Assembly: GCA_000934455.1 (NCBI GenBank) | Contig: KN884530.1 | Span: 1-42,869, forward strand | DNA from: Apostichopus parvimensis | Taxonomy: Eukaryota; Echinodermata; Holothuroidea; Aspidochirotida; Stichopodidae | Direction: 5' to 3' | DNA: 42,869 nt | In this document: in pieces, positions 10,193 to 21,679 of the stretch | Numbering within the stretch: the stretch's first letter is position 1 | Layout: every line of letters starts with the position of its first letter | Notes under the pieces: generated by a model | The model's input: only the letters and a program-made list of their open reading frames with translations | Told to the model about the DNA's origin: nothing | Database searches by the model: none | Program-made: the position numbers and the translations under genes

Positions 10193-11238
10193 TATACATT
10201 GACTTTGGTGAGTAGAAGAAAGTTAATGTGTTTTAAGTGGTCAAATGTCATTTGAGGTAAAAGTCAAAACACTTTGTCAACACAAAGGAAAAATTGGTTG
10301 AACTTCAGACTTGTATGTCCCTTGCCATTGATGAGTAAAATAACCATAATTTGTTTTTCATGGAGATCAAAGGTAATTGGTTGTCAATTGAGTTTGAAGT
10401 CTGACACCTTTTAAAATTCATGAATTTAAACTTCCAGCCACATGGTTTCCAGACTGCTGGCATAACATTACTTAGCCAATCGGCTTTCAAATTACTTTTT
10501 TTGTAACAGCATAATTTATCCTGTTACAATAATCATCACCATAAAAGACAGTATGTACTCACTTTCTTGGTCTTTGCCTTGGGAATGGGATACTTTGAAA
10601 AGCCTTCTTTTTTTTCCTTCATGAAACGAAAAGAAAAGCTTCCTAAATAATTTGTCAGTGAGGTAAGTTCTTGTTCATGAATCATAAATACATATTACAA
10701 AATGAAGTATGATAATTACAGCAAACTTAACAGCGCTAACACCTTCACAAGCTCTCATGAAGACAGATTGATGAAGAACCTTTATGGTATCCCTGTTCAC
10801 AACGTTGTTTGTTTATGCTAGACCAGGCTGTAGAGTTGATGTTGCATAACATAATCAATTTTACTGCAAAGTGCTCAGGAACTAAAATCATGCCGTAACA
10901 GCAACAAAAATGATGTTACGTAATTCCTTCCTAAATTTATGAGAAAAGAACCAGAATGGAAAAATGCATTGACTTTTCAATACACAAACACGTACATCCA
11001 GACACACATGTAGTAAAGATATACAATGAACGTGATCTTACCATTTCAGTGGCCATTAACATGACAAAAAATGATAAAATTATTCTTCTGAGCACAAATG
11101 ACCCTGAATCTCCACTAAAAACACTTGTAATCAATGTGGAACACCGTATTAGCAACTATCAGACCTCTTCAAGCTTTTTTCTTCTTATATAGGTTTTAAA
11201 ATGTTTTTACAATTTCAGCACTGTTGAGCTACAAAAAC
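10193..11238. other. no recognised features
   Basis: AT-rich; short open frames only, none with splice sites and a recognisable product. Confidence 0.4.
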
Positions 11239-11740
11239 ATATGGCCATCACTTAAAAGAATCGGCTTGATTTATAAATGTATTAATAAACAGGACCCGAT
11301 TATTTGTGTAAGATGTTTACTAGGCATGTTTCGTAATACCGCATAATAAGCATATGCTACTACTTTAAACATTCCTGCCACCCGCACAAAACAGTTTGGC
11401 AACCATGTATTTTCTGTACCTGGGGCCAGGCTGTGGAACTACTTGCCGTCTTTGGTTGGTAATCAATACAAATTTCCTCTTTCCAAAAAAGCTGTAAAAA
11501 GTTCTCTTAATGAGGCTGTGTAGTTGCTGTTTTTCTTCATTTCTGTTTGTTTTCCCCTTGGTAAGCCCCATAGAATATCTTTTTAGTTATTGCGCTATAT
11601 GTCTTATATACATACATATATATGGATCCCCTGGCCTAAATATTTCTGATAAGGTGCATTTAGACAATACAGTATACTGTTTATTATACATAATATTGCT
11701 TAATGCTAGCTCATCAATAAAGGTTACATGATAAATTAGG
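11239..11740 (+). mobile_element. LINE 3' end (RT C-terminus plus 3' UTR), CR1/L2-like
   Basis: Plus-strand frame from 11239 to a stop near 11521 reads SLKRIGLIYKCINKQDPIIC, then after two stops LNIPATRTKQFGNHVFSVPG and ARLWNYLPSLVGN, ending KKAVKSSLNEAV. The order of a Y-K-(C/A)-(L/I)-N helix, a (L/I)-x-I-P-x-x-R block, G-x-x-x-F-S-V-x-(A/G) and LWN-x-LP is the usual C-terminal signature of CR1/L2/Rex-type reverse transcriptases. The next 200 bp to about 11740 (ending near TCATCAATAAAGG) is probably 3' UTR. Two consecutive TAA stops show it is dead. Confidence 0.75.
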
Positions 11741-12492
11741 CAATTTGACACCATTTATAAGGTAGGCAAACCTAATTGGAACAAGCCCCTTCAAAATAGA
11801 AAACCTAAAAGATGTAAAGAAATGTTTGGGCAACTTAAAATGTGTCTTTAGTCTAGTGCTGAGTTATTTGGTTATACTCTAGATGCAGAAACGTGTATGG
11901 AAAGACATTTGTTGTTGAGTGTTATCAAATTAACTGCAGTATTTAGTAATGACTTTTTGTACGGTAACTGCCAACTTCATGAGGAATGGATCTATGGCAT
12001 CAACAACAATTGTGGCTAAAAGTGGGATAGAGCAGCATACGTGAGGGGGGTAATGGCAAGTGTTTAGAAGCAACGATAAAATTCTGATGGAAATTGGGGG
12101 AAACAGTCATATGGGGAATTATTTGATCCCCTGTAGCAAAGCCAGTGGCAAGGGGTATCTTTACCTTCTCTTTGATTGTTTTTGATACCATGTTCATTTC
12201 AATCAATATTATGTATTTAATTTTTTTTTTTTAATTCTGCATGTCCATAATCTTCAGAAGTGTATGTCCATAACCACAGTGAAAGGGACATGGGACCTGC
12301 TTAGAAGCATGATATAAATGAATGAATTTTTACTCGGCAACAAAAGTCGGGCAGCTGGTATTTCTCATGATTACAGTGCTAGATAAGGTACATTACTTGA
12401 CCATATCTGAAGTTCATCCATTAACTATGAACTGCCCATTTACAATACTGTCTACAACAAGTAGATTGCAATATTGTCAATTTACAACTCAC
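11741..12492. other. probable intron, no clear exon
   Basis: If the SET exons at 13288 and 12627 belong to a complete gene, its C-terminal exon should lie here on the minus strand. A weak VVDAIDP-like stretch near 12005-11980 is not convincing. Confidence 0.35.
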
Positions 12493-12627
12493 CATTTGGT
12501 TTTTCCAATATGACGAAAAAAGTCAAGGAAACTTCCTTTGTCATCTGGATAATTTTCTTCTCTTTTTTCTCCTTCCAGAGAAATAAGTACCCCTTCTTGA
12601 AGTCTTTGTCACAAAAAACACCACACC
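12493..12627 (-). pseudogene. KMT5A-like SET domain, exon 2 (N-terminal half of SET)
   Basis: Exon after the acceptor TTTTACCCAG and before the donor GTGAGTTG. It encodes GCGVFCDKDFKKG, matching the GRGVF-x-x-x-x-F-x-KG opening of KMT5A-like SET domains, then LISLEGEKREENYPDD and FLDFFRHIGKTK, matching the E-(G)-E-x-R-E-x-x-Y stretch and the F-x-x-x-GKT block before the CIDAT motif. The two halves are in different frames: the exon is 135 nt where phase requires 136, so one base is missing just after FKKG. The normally Arg of GRGVF is Cys, and the usual LLEYRGE is weak. The split codon TG at its end fits the C of CIDAT in the exon at 17119, so family intron positions are kept. Probably a pseudogene; a base-call error is possible. 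Confidence 0.7.
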
Positions 12628-13179
12628 CTGGGTAAAATGAGAAAAACAAATTCTTCAATGTGACCAGGGTTGAAATAGAAGCCATGACTAACCAGAATGC
12701 CAGTACTTAGTGATTTCTTGCCGTAAAGGGGGTCAACCTCCATGCTCTGACAAACAGTATGATTTAGTGTTACATTCTGGTCATAAGGTGTGCGTAAAAT
12801 GATATATGTTCCGAGGCTGACATCCACACACATGCTGTACTTCTGGAGGGCTTTACCAAGCCACAACTTTTGAAGTTTCTTGCAGCAAATAAGTGTACTA
12901 ACCTTTGGCCACTATAGCAAAACTTTTGTCTTCACCACATACTGCAGTTATAGTGGTTTCATTTCTCTTGCATTGGCAAGGTATCAAAAGTACAGTAATA
13001 CATGTAATGATGATAAAAGATTTTTGCAATCTGTCATTACCATAGATACTGCTCCCATGCTCAACTATCTAGGAAAGTTCCTAGTTTGTAAACAAAACCA
13101 ATGATATGTGACATATGCTGTTCTGTGCATCTTTGAAATATTTAATGCTTAACAAAGATGAAAAAAATTAAAATTGTAC
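12628..13179. other. intron between the two SET exons
   Basis: Flanked by GTAC... donor at 13179 and TTTTACCCAG acceptor at 12628 on the minus strand; nothing else seen. Confidence 0.6.
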
Positions 13180-13288
13180 CTATCAACTCATCTATTAATT
13201 CCACTTGGAGTCCTGTGACTTCCCCTTTACGACAAGCATCGACAGCTATCTTCTCCTCTGAGTTTGCTGTTTTACGCCTTTGGCTCAT
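13180..13288 (-). CDS. KMT5A-like SET gene, exon 1 (pre-SET)
   Basis: 109-nt exon on the minus strand, after CTTTAG and starting with ATG at 13288, ending ATAG before GTACAATT. It encodes MSQRRKTANSEEKIAVDACR and KGEVTGLQVELIDELI, with the final base completing a Gly together with the next exon (I-G-C-G-V-F). The short basic start, a helix with AVDACR-KG and a G-L-x-V-x-x-I-(D/N) strand directly before the GRGVF motif are as in the multi-copy KMT5A-like lysine methyltransferase genes of fish and invertebrates. The ATG may be the true start or an internal Met. Members are assumed to act on histone H4 or other lysines, but this copy is unlikely to be active given its next exon. Confidence 0.65.
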
Positions 13289-14929
13289 CTAAAGGAAAAT
13301 GAAATTAATAAGTACTAACACCAATGGCAACATGTCAGTAATGTTACTAGAGCAAAACAAATTGCGTCCCCAGGGGAGCAAGCCCCCCACCCTAAAAGGT
13401 TTGCGTCCCATGAAAAAGGCTTGCGCTCGATCGAACAACAAATGCGTTTATCGTATTACCTACATTAACTAGTGTAGTGTAGTGTAGTTGTAAAGATGCG
13501 TTCATATCACTGCATATACTGTGAATGTTATACACAATATAGAGGGCAGATAGCCCAGTGCCTTAGCTTCGCTGTTTGACAGGGGCGGACTGGCCTGCCC
13601 TTATTTACGCTCACCCTGTCCTTTCAATCACCTAATACTCCCAGCAGCCCGCCCCCTCATCCGCCCTGGTACTTCCCTACTCGCCAACTCCATGCTTTGA
13701 CCTTGCAGCGCTTCCAACAACCAACTCTTCCAAAATCCCTGTACCTACCGTGTGCATCTCTCTGGCTAAATTCCTCACAGATTCAAATATTACGTCATAG
13801 TCTCACAAACAATTCAAGTGCATCTTCATACCAGGAGTGATTGTAGTCAAAAGTTACCTATTGTATTTGACAACAAGGCCTAACTTTATGATAGCCTATA
13901 CCGCAAACTTCCCTATCTCTACACAGGGAAAGTAAAGTTGCAAGTAATTGTTGTTACACAACATTGAGCACTACAGATGCAATGATTCCAGACACTGTAC
14001 AGGGACTATTAGCCAATCATTGTCTATTTTTAGGATGAAAATCTCTTGACCCTGTACCTTGTGGTTGATTGTTATGATATATTTATTTTCAAACAAATTC
14101 AATGAGGTATAGGATTTAAAAAAATTGGGCTCTTTTCGAAAAGAAAAAATGAGACCTAGTAGTGAGTGTGTACTTGGGGTTTGTTTCTCAAACAAAATAA
14201 CTTTGCGTCCATCATTTCTGCAAGGCAATTAGTGTTTACGTGACTGTCTGAATCGGTCCAGGAATAAGTAATAAGTCCACATGTGCAAGTAAAAAAGTCA
14301 AATTTGATCAACAGTATCATTAGCATGTAGATGACATTTTAACTGCCAACCCAGTAATAATGCTTTTAACTTAATTTCTTTAAGTACAATACTACAGCAT
14401 GCATGACAACTACATGTATGCTATACACTTGGGATCTACTGTGCATTCTAACTTTTCTATGTAATGAATGGGATCCTAGACCGCTGGATGAGCAGCTGAA
14501 ATTAGCTAACAGCTACCTCACAGCCACTTAGTGATCATTCATGTCTCTAATACAGTAGACTAGGGTGTATTTAGGACTAAGCTACTGTAGAATTCAGTTA
14601 GGCTAGGCCATGTATAGAAACTGTAGGACACTAATCTCTATAAAAAAAAATACTGAAAGAAAGAAATAAGCACATATATGCATTTAAAGTCTGATTTCGC
14701 AATCCATTAACATGAACAAACAGATTCTCTACCTATCATGAAAACGTAAACCATCTCTTTGAGTACTTTGCTATTGGATATGACTAGAATCACTTTATCA
14801 TGACAAGTTCATTATTTCCTGTTTATGTAAAAGATAATGAGAATAAATAAAAAGGCCAACCCATTGGGATGCCCCATTGCTTTGTTCACTAACTGCAATT
14901 ACAAAATGGCTACTTACAACTAGGGCGTA
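13289..14929. other. no coding signal; possible old terminal-repeat fragment
   Basis: AT-rich. CAGGGGCGGACTGGCC at 13580-13595, a sequence typical of hAT-type ends, and a loose inverse (CCGCCCTGG) near 13666-13674 hint at a tiny non-autonomous element, but no target duplication is seen. Confidence 0.3.
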
Positions 14930-16045
14930 GGATATTGTCTGTAAGAGAAAGAAAAGGATTCCAGAGTTGTACCACCATGTTAATAATAAAAATTGGATTA
15001 CAGTGCCAGAGGTAGTCTTTTACCTCCGTATACAATGGTCGTGGGATGGACTGGTAGGTCCTTTGTACGGGTGTATCATCATTCAGTCTTATGCTCATCT
15101 GCAGATCTTTTATGCACCCAACATCGTCCTCAGTCTTGGCAAACGATTTGCATTCCTCCTTAAGCATTCTGTTGTTGCGGAACACTCAACATGCTTAGAT
15201 CCACTGGAGGGTCCCACCGACTGTCGTTGTCACCCATCTCTGTCGAGGTTAGACATACTTCTGACACATGGAGTGGTGAGTGTCTATTGCTAGGTGCTTG
15301 AGGATTTCCATCATATCTTTCTGCCTTGGGTTTCTCCACACCAAAGACGCAGCGTACCAACTGCAAATGGCCCAGGCTTGTCCGTCTAGGTAGAACAAGG
15401 TCCTTATCTGTCGAGTTCGTCACTGGAATTGAAACTTTGCAAGACAAACCTCTGGACACTCGGACAACAGCTTCAGGCACACTCAATCCCTGTAACCAAT
15501 GTCCTTCCGGCTCTGGATCGAACACCCTAACCATCTGCTTTTGGATCGGCCCAGCATGGACCTGACATCTCACATTTATGCTTTCGGTACTACCACGTTA
15601 TGTTTCCCTACCTTGATTAGGCAAACATATTCAAGGTCATTGTTCCTAATCAAGGCAATCAGTTTTTTCACTTGGTTTGACTTCAATTGGCTGAAGATGG
15701 TTTCCATAGCATCTTGTGTGTTTGTGGCTGTAGAATTTCCTCAATCACGTTTAAATTGGTTCACTCAAGTTGTCTGGTGTCACCAGGAATGGAACCAGGA
15801 AGTCTTGCCCAGGAGCCAAGGTAACTGTGATTTCGATCCACCCAAGGTAAGGGAGATGATTCCCGTTTGCCATCTGCAGGTCTAGGTCAGGATACATCAG
15901 TTCCCCAAGGGCTCTTAATGGAGTCTTGGCCAAATTGCGTTTCCACCAGTCTTCATTGACTATTGACACTTGAGATCCAGTGTCCCATAAAACTGTTTCC
16001 CCTACTGTGTTCAGATTGCATTCGATCAGGCAACGTCGTCCCACT
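14930..16045 (-). mobile_element. Gypsy LTR retrotransposon fossil, internal fragment
   Basis: Minus-strand remnant of a Gypsy-type pol region. Parts in order: aspartic protease (about 16044-15760) with the catalytic DTGS triad block; a linker of the kind that separates protease and reverse transcriptase in invertebrate Gypsy elements (about 15573-15160); and the very start of the reverse transcriptase (about 15185-15040, TPVQRTYQSIPRPLY). The copy stops there; most of the RT, RNase H, integrase, gag and both LTRs are absent. Broken, with a few frame breaks as well as the large truncation; moderately old. It sits on the same strand as the neighbouring SET exons, between 17119 and 13288. Confidence 0.75.
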
Positions 16046-16257
16046 AATTTGATTAACTCTCTATGAACTGTAGGGGGTCAGGTGACTGATAGGATTTGGC
16101 TGAATGGGTTCTTTTCTTGGCAGGGGCTGTGTTTCAGTCATGGTTACTCCACTCCCCTCGTAGGTAACCCCTCTTCGTTTCCCGACTTGGTTGTCAATAT
16201 TCCTTACAATTATCTATTGTTTGTTGAACCCACTTACTTCATAAGAAGTAAATTAAA

Positions 16258-16683
16258 TAAACTACAGTTGGTCAATTTGTCCCAACACAAAACTTTTCTT
16301 GAGCAATCAAATGAGACATCCATTGATATTGTTACCAATGTGGGTTACGTTGTATGTAGCTGTGGGGCTATGTGCACATACTACTGACATGGTCCAGAAC
16401 GCAGTATGCTATGGATACCGATATCATTCTGGGCTTTTATGTATGGTGTTGTGGGGTTTATTGTCATACTATTTCATTATACATATCCTATAGCTAGGAT
16501 ATAGCTAGTTACAACTGATTCTTGAGAAGCAAATAAAAGTAACTACCATTGTTCAATTTGTGATCTGCCAACACAAAACCTTTGTTGCACAATCAAATTA
16601 GACGTCCATTGATATCGCAATCAATGTATGTTACTTTGTAAGTGGCTGTGGGGATACACTTACTGCTCACTTGATCCACACCT
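16258..16683. repeat. two direct copies of a ~140-bp segment
   Basis: 16258-16395 and 16541-16683 share TTGGTCAATTTG/TTGTTCAATTTG, CCAACACAAAAC, GCAATCAAAT, CATCCATTGATAT/CGTCCATTGATAT, GTGGCTGTGGGG-like blocks in the same order, offset about 283 bp. Local tandem duplication with a spacer, diverged by roughly 20 percent by eye. Confidence 0.65.
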
Positions 16684-16946
16684 AACACAACAAATAACAT
16701 CTTTCAACATCTATTGGCATTAGAACTGTTTGTTTTTCTTGCCTTTTCCAAATATTCAGATGAAGCCTGGTGATAGAAAAACAAGAAATATTGTAACTAG
16801 AGGTGGAGTGTGCATTAATTGTTTGTATACAAACAATAACAGTAACACTCAAAATGAAATAAATTTCAAAGACATACTCAAGGCAAAAACTCCTCCCCAA
16901 TCTGTCAAGCTGAGATACTAATATCATTTGATATGGTAGGGCTCAC

Positions 16947-17119
16947 CTGAAGTCTCCAGTCAGCATCTGGTTGTCCATAGTCAAATCTTACTTCTTCTCT
17001 TGCAAAATAAGGCAAGCGTTGATCTGTTGTCAACCTTAATTTTCTTTACCGCAGCATTTGGTGACACCCATTCATCATTTACGTACTTCCCAATTCTTTC
17101 AGAATCAGTTGCATCAATG
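16947..17119 (-). pseudogene. KMT5A-like SET domain, C-terminal exon of another copy
   Basis: Exon after TGGTTTCATAG and before GTGAGC. It starts with one base that completes a Cys when joined to a TG-ending exon, then IDATDSERIGKYVND, WVSPNAAVKKIKVDN, and in a second frame LPYFAREEVRFDYGQPDADW. These match the C-terminal half of KMT5A-like SET domains: CIDAT, G-(R/K)-(L/Y)-VND, (N)-P-N, K-K-I-x-V-D, and the final FA-x-(R/E)-E-I-x-(Y/F)-DYG-x-PDxxW block that forms the active-site pocket. The exon has one base too many for its phases, between RST and RLPYF, so it is frameshifted. It lies upstream (in transcription sense) of the N-terminal exons at 13288 and 12627 and so cannot be their own C-terminus; it marks a second copy. 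Confidence 0.75.
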
Positions 17120-19881
17120 CTATGAAACCAGAAGGAATATCATATGTGGTTCTTTTTCTTCGATATTACACTTTATATTACTCTTTACAGTATATACAAT
17201 AATAATGTTTTTCATAAATGTATTAGTTGGAAAGTGGAATTTAACAGATGCTCCCTTGTGATTTACTACATAAACGGTCCCAAAATTGATAATTTGTTTA
17301 TGTCAGTTGACAACCATGAAACTTTTCATTTTGGAACACTATGTTGGGCCTACATAACGTAATCTGCCATAGTGACTTTATTCAGTGGCAACATATTACT
17401 AAGCAAACTATTCAAGTATCAATTGATAATTCCACAAGGAAGGAGGTAAAGATCTGGCTAAACAAGATCATTTAACATGACAGCAATTTTTAAAATTTGA
17501 AGACTTGGTCGCAGGAACGTTACACAATTTGCTAGATCTCACTTTAATGAATTTCGTGAACTACAGTACTTCATCTAAATAATGCAAAACAAAGGCAGAT
17601 TTGGACCAACCATCACCCATACATTTCCACAACATCATCAACTCACCTTGATCACCAGGCAAGAAAATACTCTAATGCAATAGTTGCTTTCTCCACAACC
17701 AGTGAAAAGCTGCTATTGAAACGCAATAAGCTGGCAAAAGATACAAAAAGTAACTGATATAAAATTTATAATTGCAATTCAACAGCATCATAACAATCTT
17801 TCAAAAATGTTAAATTAAAGGCAAAAAACTCTCAAACAATGAAACAGTTAACAATTACACAGGTGTAACAATATAACATCCCAACTGGGTAAAGGTTCAA
17901 GAACCAATTTTAATGTTTCAGAATTACGAACGATTAATATGTTAATTAGTTCAAATTACACCATACTTATTTTAACATTATTATGAAATAATGTTAACAC
18001 TACCATGGTGCCCTGCCCCCTTCCAGGATTTCAAATTTTGGTATCAGCATGCTGCATTGCTGGTCAGCTTGGCAATGGATCAAGGTTCATGCACAGAAAC
18101 ATTGCAGGTTACTACTGTACAACAGCAAAGTACAGTAATGAACACAGTAAGCGGCCAAACTTGGGCTCAAAGTAGATTATATCTTACCACAAGTTTAACC
18201 CATTTTCCTTAAAATGGAACAAAATAGGTTTGCTCTCTTTCAGAGACCTCTTCTGATCTTTTCAATATTCCTGGGTATTCTAACAAAAAATCTCCTATGC
18301 AGAACGATCTTTCTGCATAAACTCCTTTCCCTAAAGAAAAAGAAAGCATACAGTAAACCTATTGAACATAGGATTTATTTTAAAATCATAAATGCCTACA
18401 GCAACTTCCTCTTCACTGGATCAGCCTCGAATTTCATTCGAGACTGCTTCAGTGAACAGAGATGAGAATTGTTTGAGGATCAAAAGGTACCCATTGCTAA
18501 CACTGTAGCAGTCACGACAACACTGAACCACAGGCACTGGCAACATTAAACCACTAAGCTGCCCTAGTGAAATGTTGCAAGCGCCTGTGCTGACCTATCC
18601 AACAGTATGCGTAGCAATTTCCGAGACTCACTTCGGTGACTACAAACCTGTCGAAAACTGGGGTTCAGTCTCTTCAGTAACTGTTCTTCCAGGACCAGTG
18701 AAGGTTTATTCAATAGGTGCCTGTATGAAGCAAGCCTAAATTAGTTTTAATTACATGTTAGAGAAATTTAATTCAGATTAGCGACAAATAACGTTATCTG
18801 GGCTCTTCTAGGCTAGCCTGCATCGTAGGGTTTACCAATACAGTACTAAAACTTCTGTTAAATTTGACATTTGATTTGTTAAGTTTTTGGAAATAAATTT
18901 GTATTACGTTCCATTGTTTACAATGCGAGTTATTTACATTGACAAATCAAGTAAAACGAAACTGCTCCACAATTTTTACGCACTTAAATGTTTGTCGGAA
19001 GAAAAGGTGTTTTACAAAAGGCAACTATTACGTCATTCATGAAAAAATCAAGAGTAGGCATATGATGACGTCATCGAGGAGGGCAGCAGACCTTGGCTAT
19101 TGCCTTGATCCGTCATTTTCTGTCTCAAATCAAATTTAAGCAGTTTTCTAAAGACAGCTTCAAAGACCAGCTTCAAATTATTCAAATCTGAGAGACTTTA
19201 TCAATCTATGCTTAGGTCAAGCTCATTTACATATGTAAAATATATATTTTTACTAGCCAAGCTGGTAACATCGTGAACCATTACATTTCAAAAGTTATCT
19301 GCACCTTTCAAATCAACATGTAGAATGGTAGCAAAATGTTTCCAAGTGTAAGCAACATTGACCTGACATAGCAGGTACTTTCCATCATCCTCATCCAATA
19401 ATCATCTAAGCGTTCATTCTATTCAAATTATTTGAAGTACAAAGACAAGAAAGACAAATTTGTTGTTAAGTACAACAGTCCAGCAAGAAAAACGGTAATC
19501 ACTGTATGATTTCAACACTTGTGCATTACACTTCAAATTACTGTATGTGTTTGTATAATAACTGATATTGCTGTTTGCCCTAAAACCAATTGCAAATTGT
19601 CCAAGGCAGTGAAAGCCTAATTTTGTCTGCTGCATTTAAGTTTCAAAATACATGCTATTCCTTTCAAAAATTCAAGGGCACCCAAAAACCTAGCCAGTAA
19701 TGAGTACAGCAGGTAACAATTTAGGCCAGGGTACCACACTGGAATCACCTACCGGATACCCGGATGCACAACTCGGTTTAAACAAACTGGTTACATGCAA
19801 CTTTGTATCACAATGCTGTGTTGACCATAGTTAAAATAAACATACACAAGTACAACACCTTGTTACATTGGTCACCACTCC
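17120..19881. other. long non-coding stretch
   Basis: I searched the minus strand here for GRGVF-type exons belonging to the SET copy at 17119 and found none. A short palindrome CTCGAATTTCATTCGAG lies near 18426-18442. Otherwise nothing supported. Confidence 0.35.
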
Positions 19882-19885
19882 TTAA

Positions 19886-20079
19886 AGGTAGTCTGTATTG
19901 GCCCCAAATTATAGCAGGCTATAATGCTAGAAGTTTTCAAAGTTCTTTCCTGGAGGTCTTAAGTTTCAAAATTGATCTCAGACGTGCTAAATGTACAAAA
20001 GATGATTGAATGTCCCGGTGAGGTAAATTTCACCAAAGGTGACCATATCTGTCATACTTGGGGCCAATACATCATACCT
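19886..20079. mobile_element. TTAA-type MITE, copy 1 (Kolobok/piggyBac-like)
   Basis: 194-bp element between two TTAA sites (19882-19885 and 20080-20083). Ends are inverted: AGGTAGTCTGTATTGGCCCC at the left and the reverse complement AGGTATGATGTATTGGCCCC at the right. The body is related to the copy at 29202-29444 (for example AAATTGATCTCAGAC). TTAA target duplications are used by Kolobok and piggyBac; AGG termini favour Kolobok, but no transposase is present. Confidence 0.78.
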
Positions 20080-20083
20080 TTAA

Positions 20084-20861
20084 CCCTGAGGAAAATATAT
20101 CGTGGTCATTGAGGGATCATGAACATAAAAAGTCACAAATTAAGGTGAATCGTAAACTATGAATCCTTTTGTTTTTCCTTTATGTTTCTGTGAAATAAAT
20201 TACACATGTCTTCAAATGTTCAGGCAACTTTGGTGTAAAACTGTTATAATGTAAAAATAAACAATATGAATTATGATAGTAGACCCACTACAGCCTAGAG
20301 ACACCTGTTTGTTGTTTCATGAATGGCAAACATTCTTGGCATGTGTCTAAGACAACATTTGCATATATCCTAAAATGTTTTGAAGCCGATCTAGAATATT
20401 TAGTTCTATAGAAAGAGAAGTTGTCAATTTTAACGTGGTAACAAGAATGATAATCGGATACCTGAGTATCCATTGCAAACACTAGTACATAGTAGTACTA
20501 GGCCTAGCTTGACTAGCAAAGTTTAGGCTAACAAGTTATATACCATTCATCTTACCTTAAAGTTAAAGTAGGTTATACTGATGAAGAGCATGTCTCTGGG
20601 CATTCAAAAGATCCAAACTTCTCCTATATATATATATCTCCCTTTGTAAGGAACACTACTTTCTTATGCCACGAAAACCATGATTTCATAAACACAAAAT
20701 CTACAGGATCATCAAAGAAAAGGTACCACTTTCCTCTAGCTGAGCAGAACACAACAGATGTTACAATATTCCATTTACTGCTCTCATGTAAAAAGTTTGT
20801 TAATACACAATGATTATCGATAAGAGCAACACCAAACATCTTACAAGCGAAAAGCCAATTA
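20084..20861. other. no recognised features
   Basis: AT-rich flank of the long-TIR element; a 71-codon minus-strand frame at 20839-20624 lacks convincing splice sites. Confidence 0.4.
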
Positions 20862-21305
20862 TAGTCCGGCAGCCAAGGGGGGTAACCCTAAAATCTCTCA
20901 TACTCTTTGGGGTGTATAAAATGAGATCTGGGGTGGTGTGGACCGGTCACCTTTGAGCATTTTTAAATATTCAAAATGGCGTCCAAGATGGCCGCCGCGA
21001 AGGTCTAGAATAACAAAATTCATATTATTCCAATCTGTTTGCCATAAAGCAAATATATTTTGGCCAAAATATATGTTCTTGGGTTAAATGAAATTAATAA
21101 AAGGGTCTGAGAAGTACTTGGAGTAACGTTGCTATGGTAACTATCTACATGCCTTCCAATAAGCCGGTAAAAGGCGGTAAAATTTACACAAAAACATCCA
21201 TTGAAGTATGAGTAACATTCTTTGTATTTCCTAGGTTTATAAAATTGACCACATTAAACTAAATAAAAACTATGAATGAAGATTTTATGTTGCCATAGTA
21301 ACCAC
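20862..21305 (+). repeat. left terminal inverted repeat of the CXC element
   Basis: About 440 bp, pairs with 25363-24875. Best match is in the first 135 bp; beyond that, matches are spaced blocks. Carries YY1-like AAAATGGCG (20973-20981) and CCAAGATGGCCGCC (20983-20996) and RFX/X-box-like GTTGCTATGGTAAC (21128-21141) and GTTGCCATAGTAACC (21289-21303). Confidence 0.8.
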
Positions 21306-21679
21306 TTTTTAATACCTTCCACAACGACCGCTTTGATGGCCGAACTAAACAAACTACCATAACATATCACACGATTAACAACAACGAAAGACACACAAAT
21401 GTTCATGTGTGGAAAACAGTCTATATAAAGCTGCCAGAGGAGTCAAGATGTTTCGACATTTTCACAGCACTGTTCAGGGTAGATTGTAAGTATCAACATG
21501 CAGGCATTTCAGTTTAGAGTAGTGTCATTATATTACAGTTCTGACACTTTATGTGTCTTTTGCTATTTGCTGATGGGTACTCTTTGTGTATACTTTGAAG
21601 CCCATGGGTCTACAGTTGAAAGACATCTAATCAATTTCGTCATCGTCATCGTCGTCTGCCTGTTGAGCCTGCTTTGTTC

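Noticed and set aside
13580-13674. CAGGGGCGGACTGGCC and a loose inverse CCGCCCTGG, possible tiny hAT MITE
   Set aside because: Inverse match is short and no 8-bp duplication is present.
20624-20839. 71-codon minus-strand frame next to the long-TIR element
   Set aside because: No acceptor/donor pair and composition looks random.
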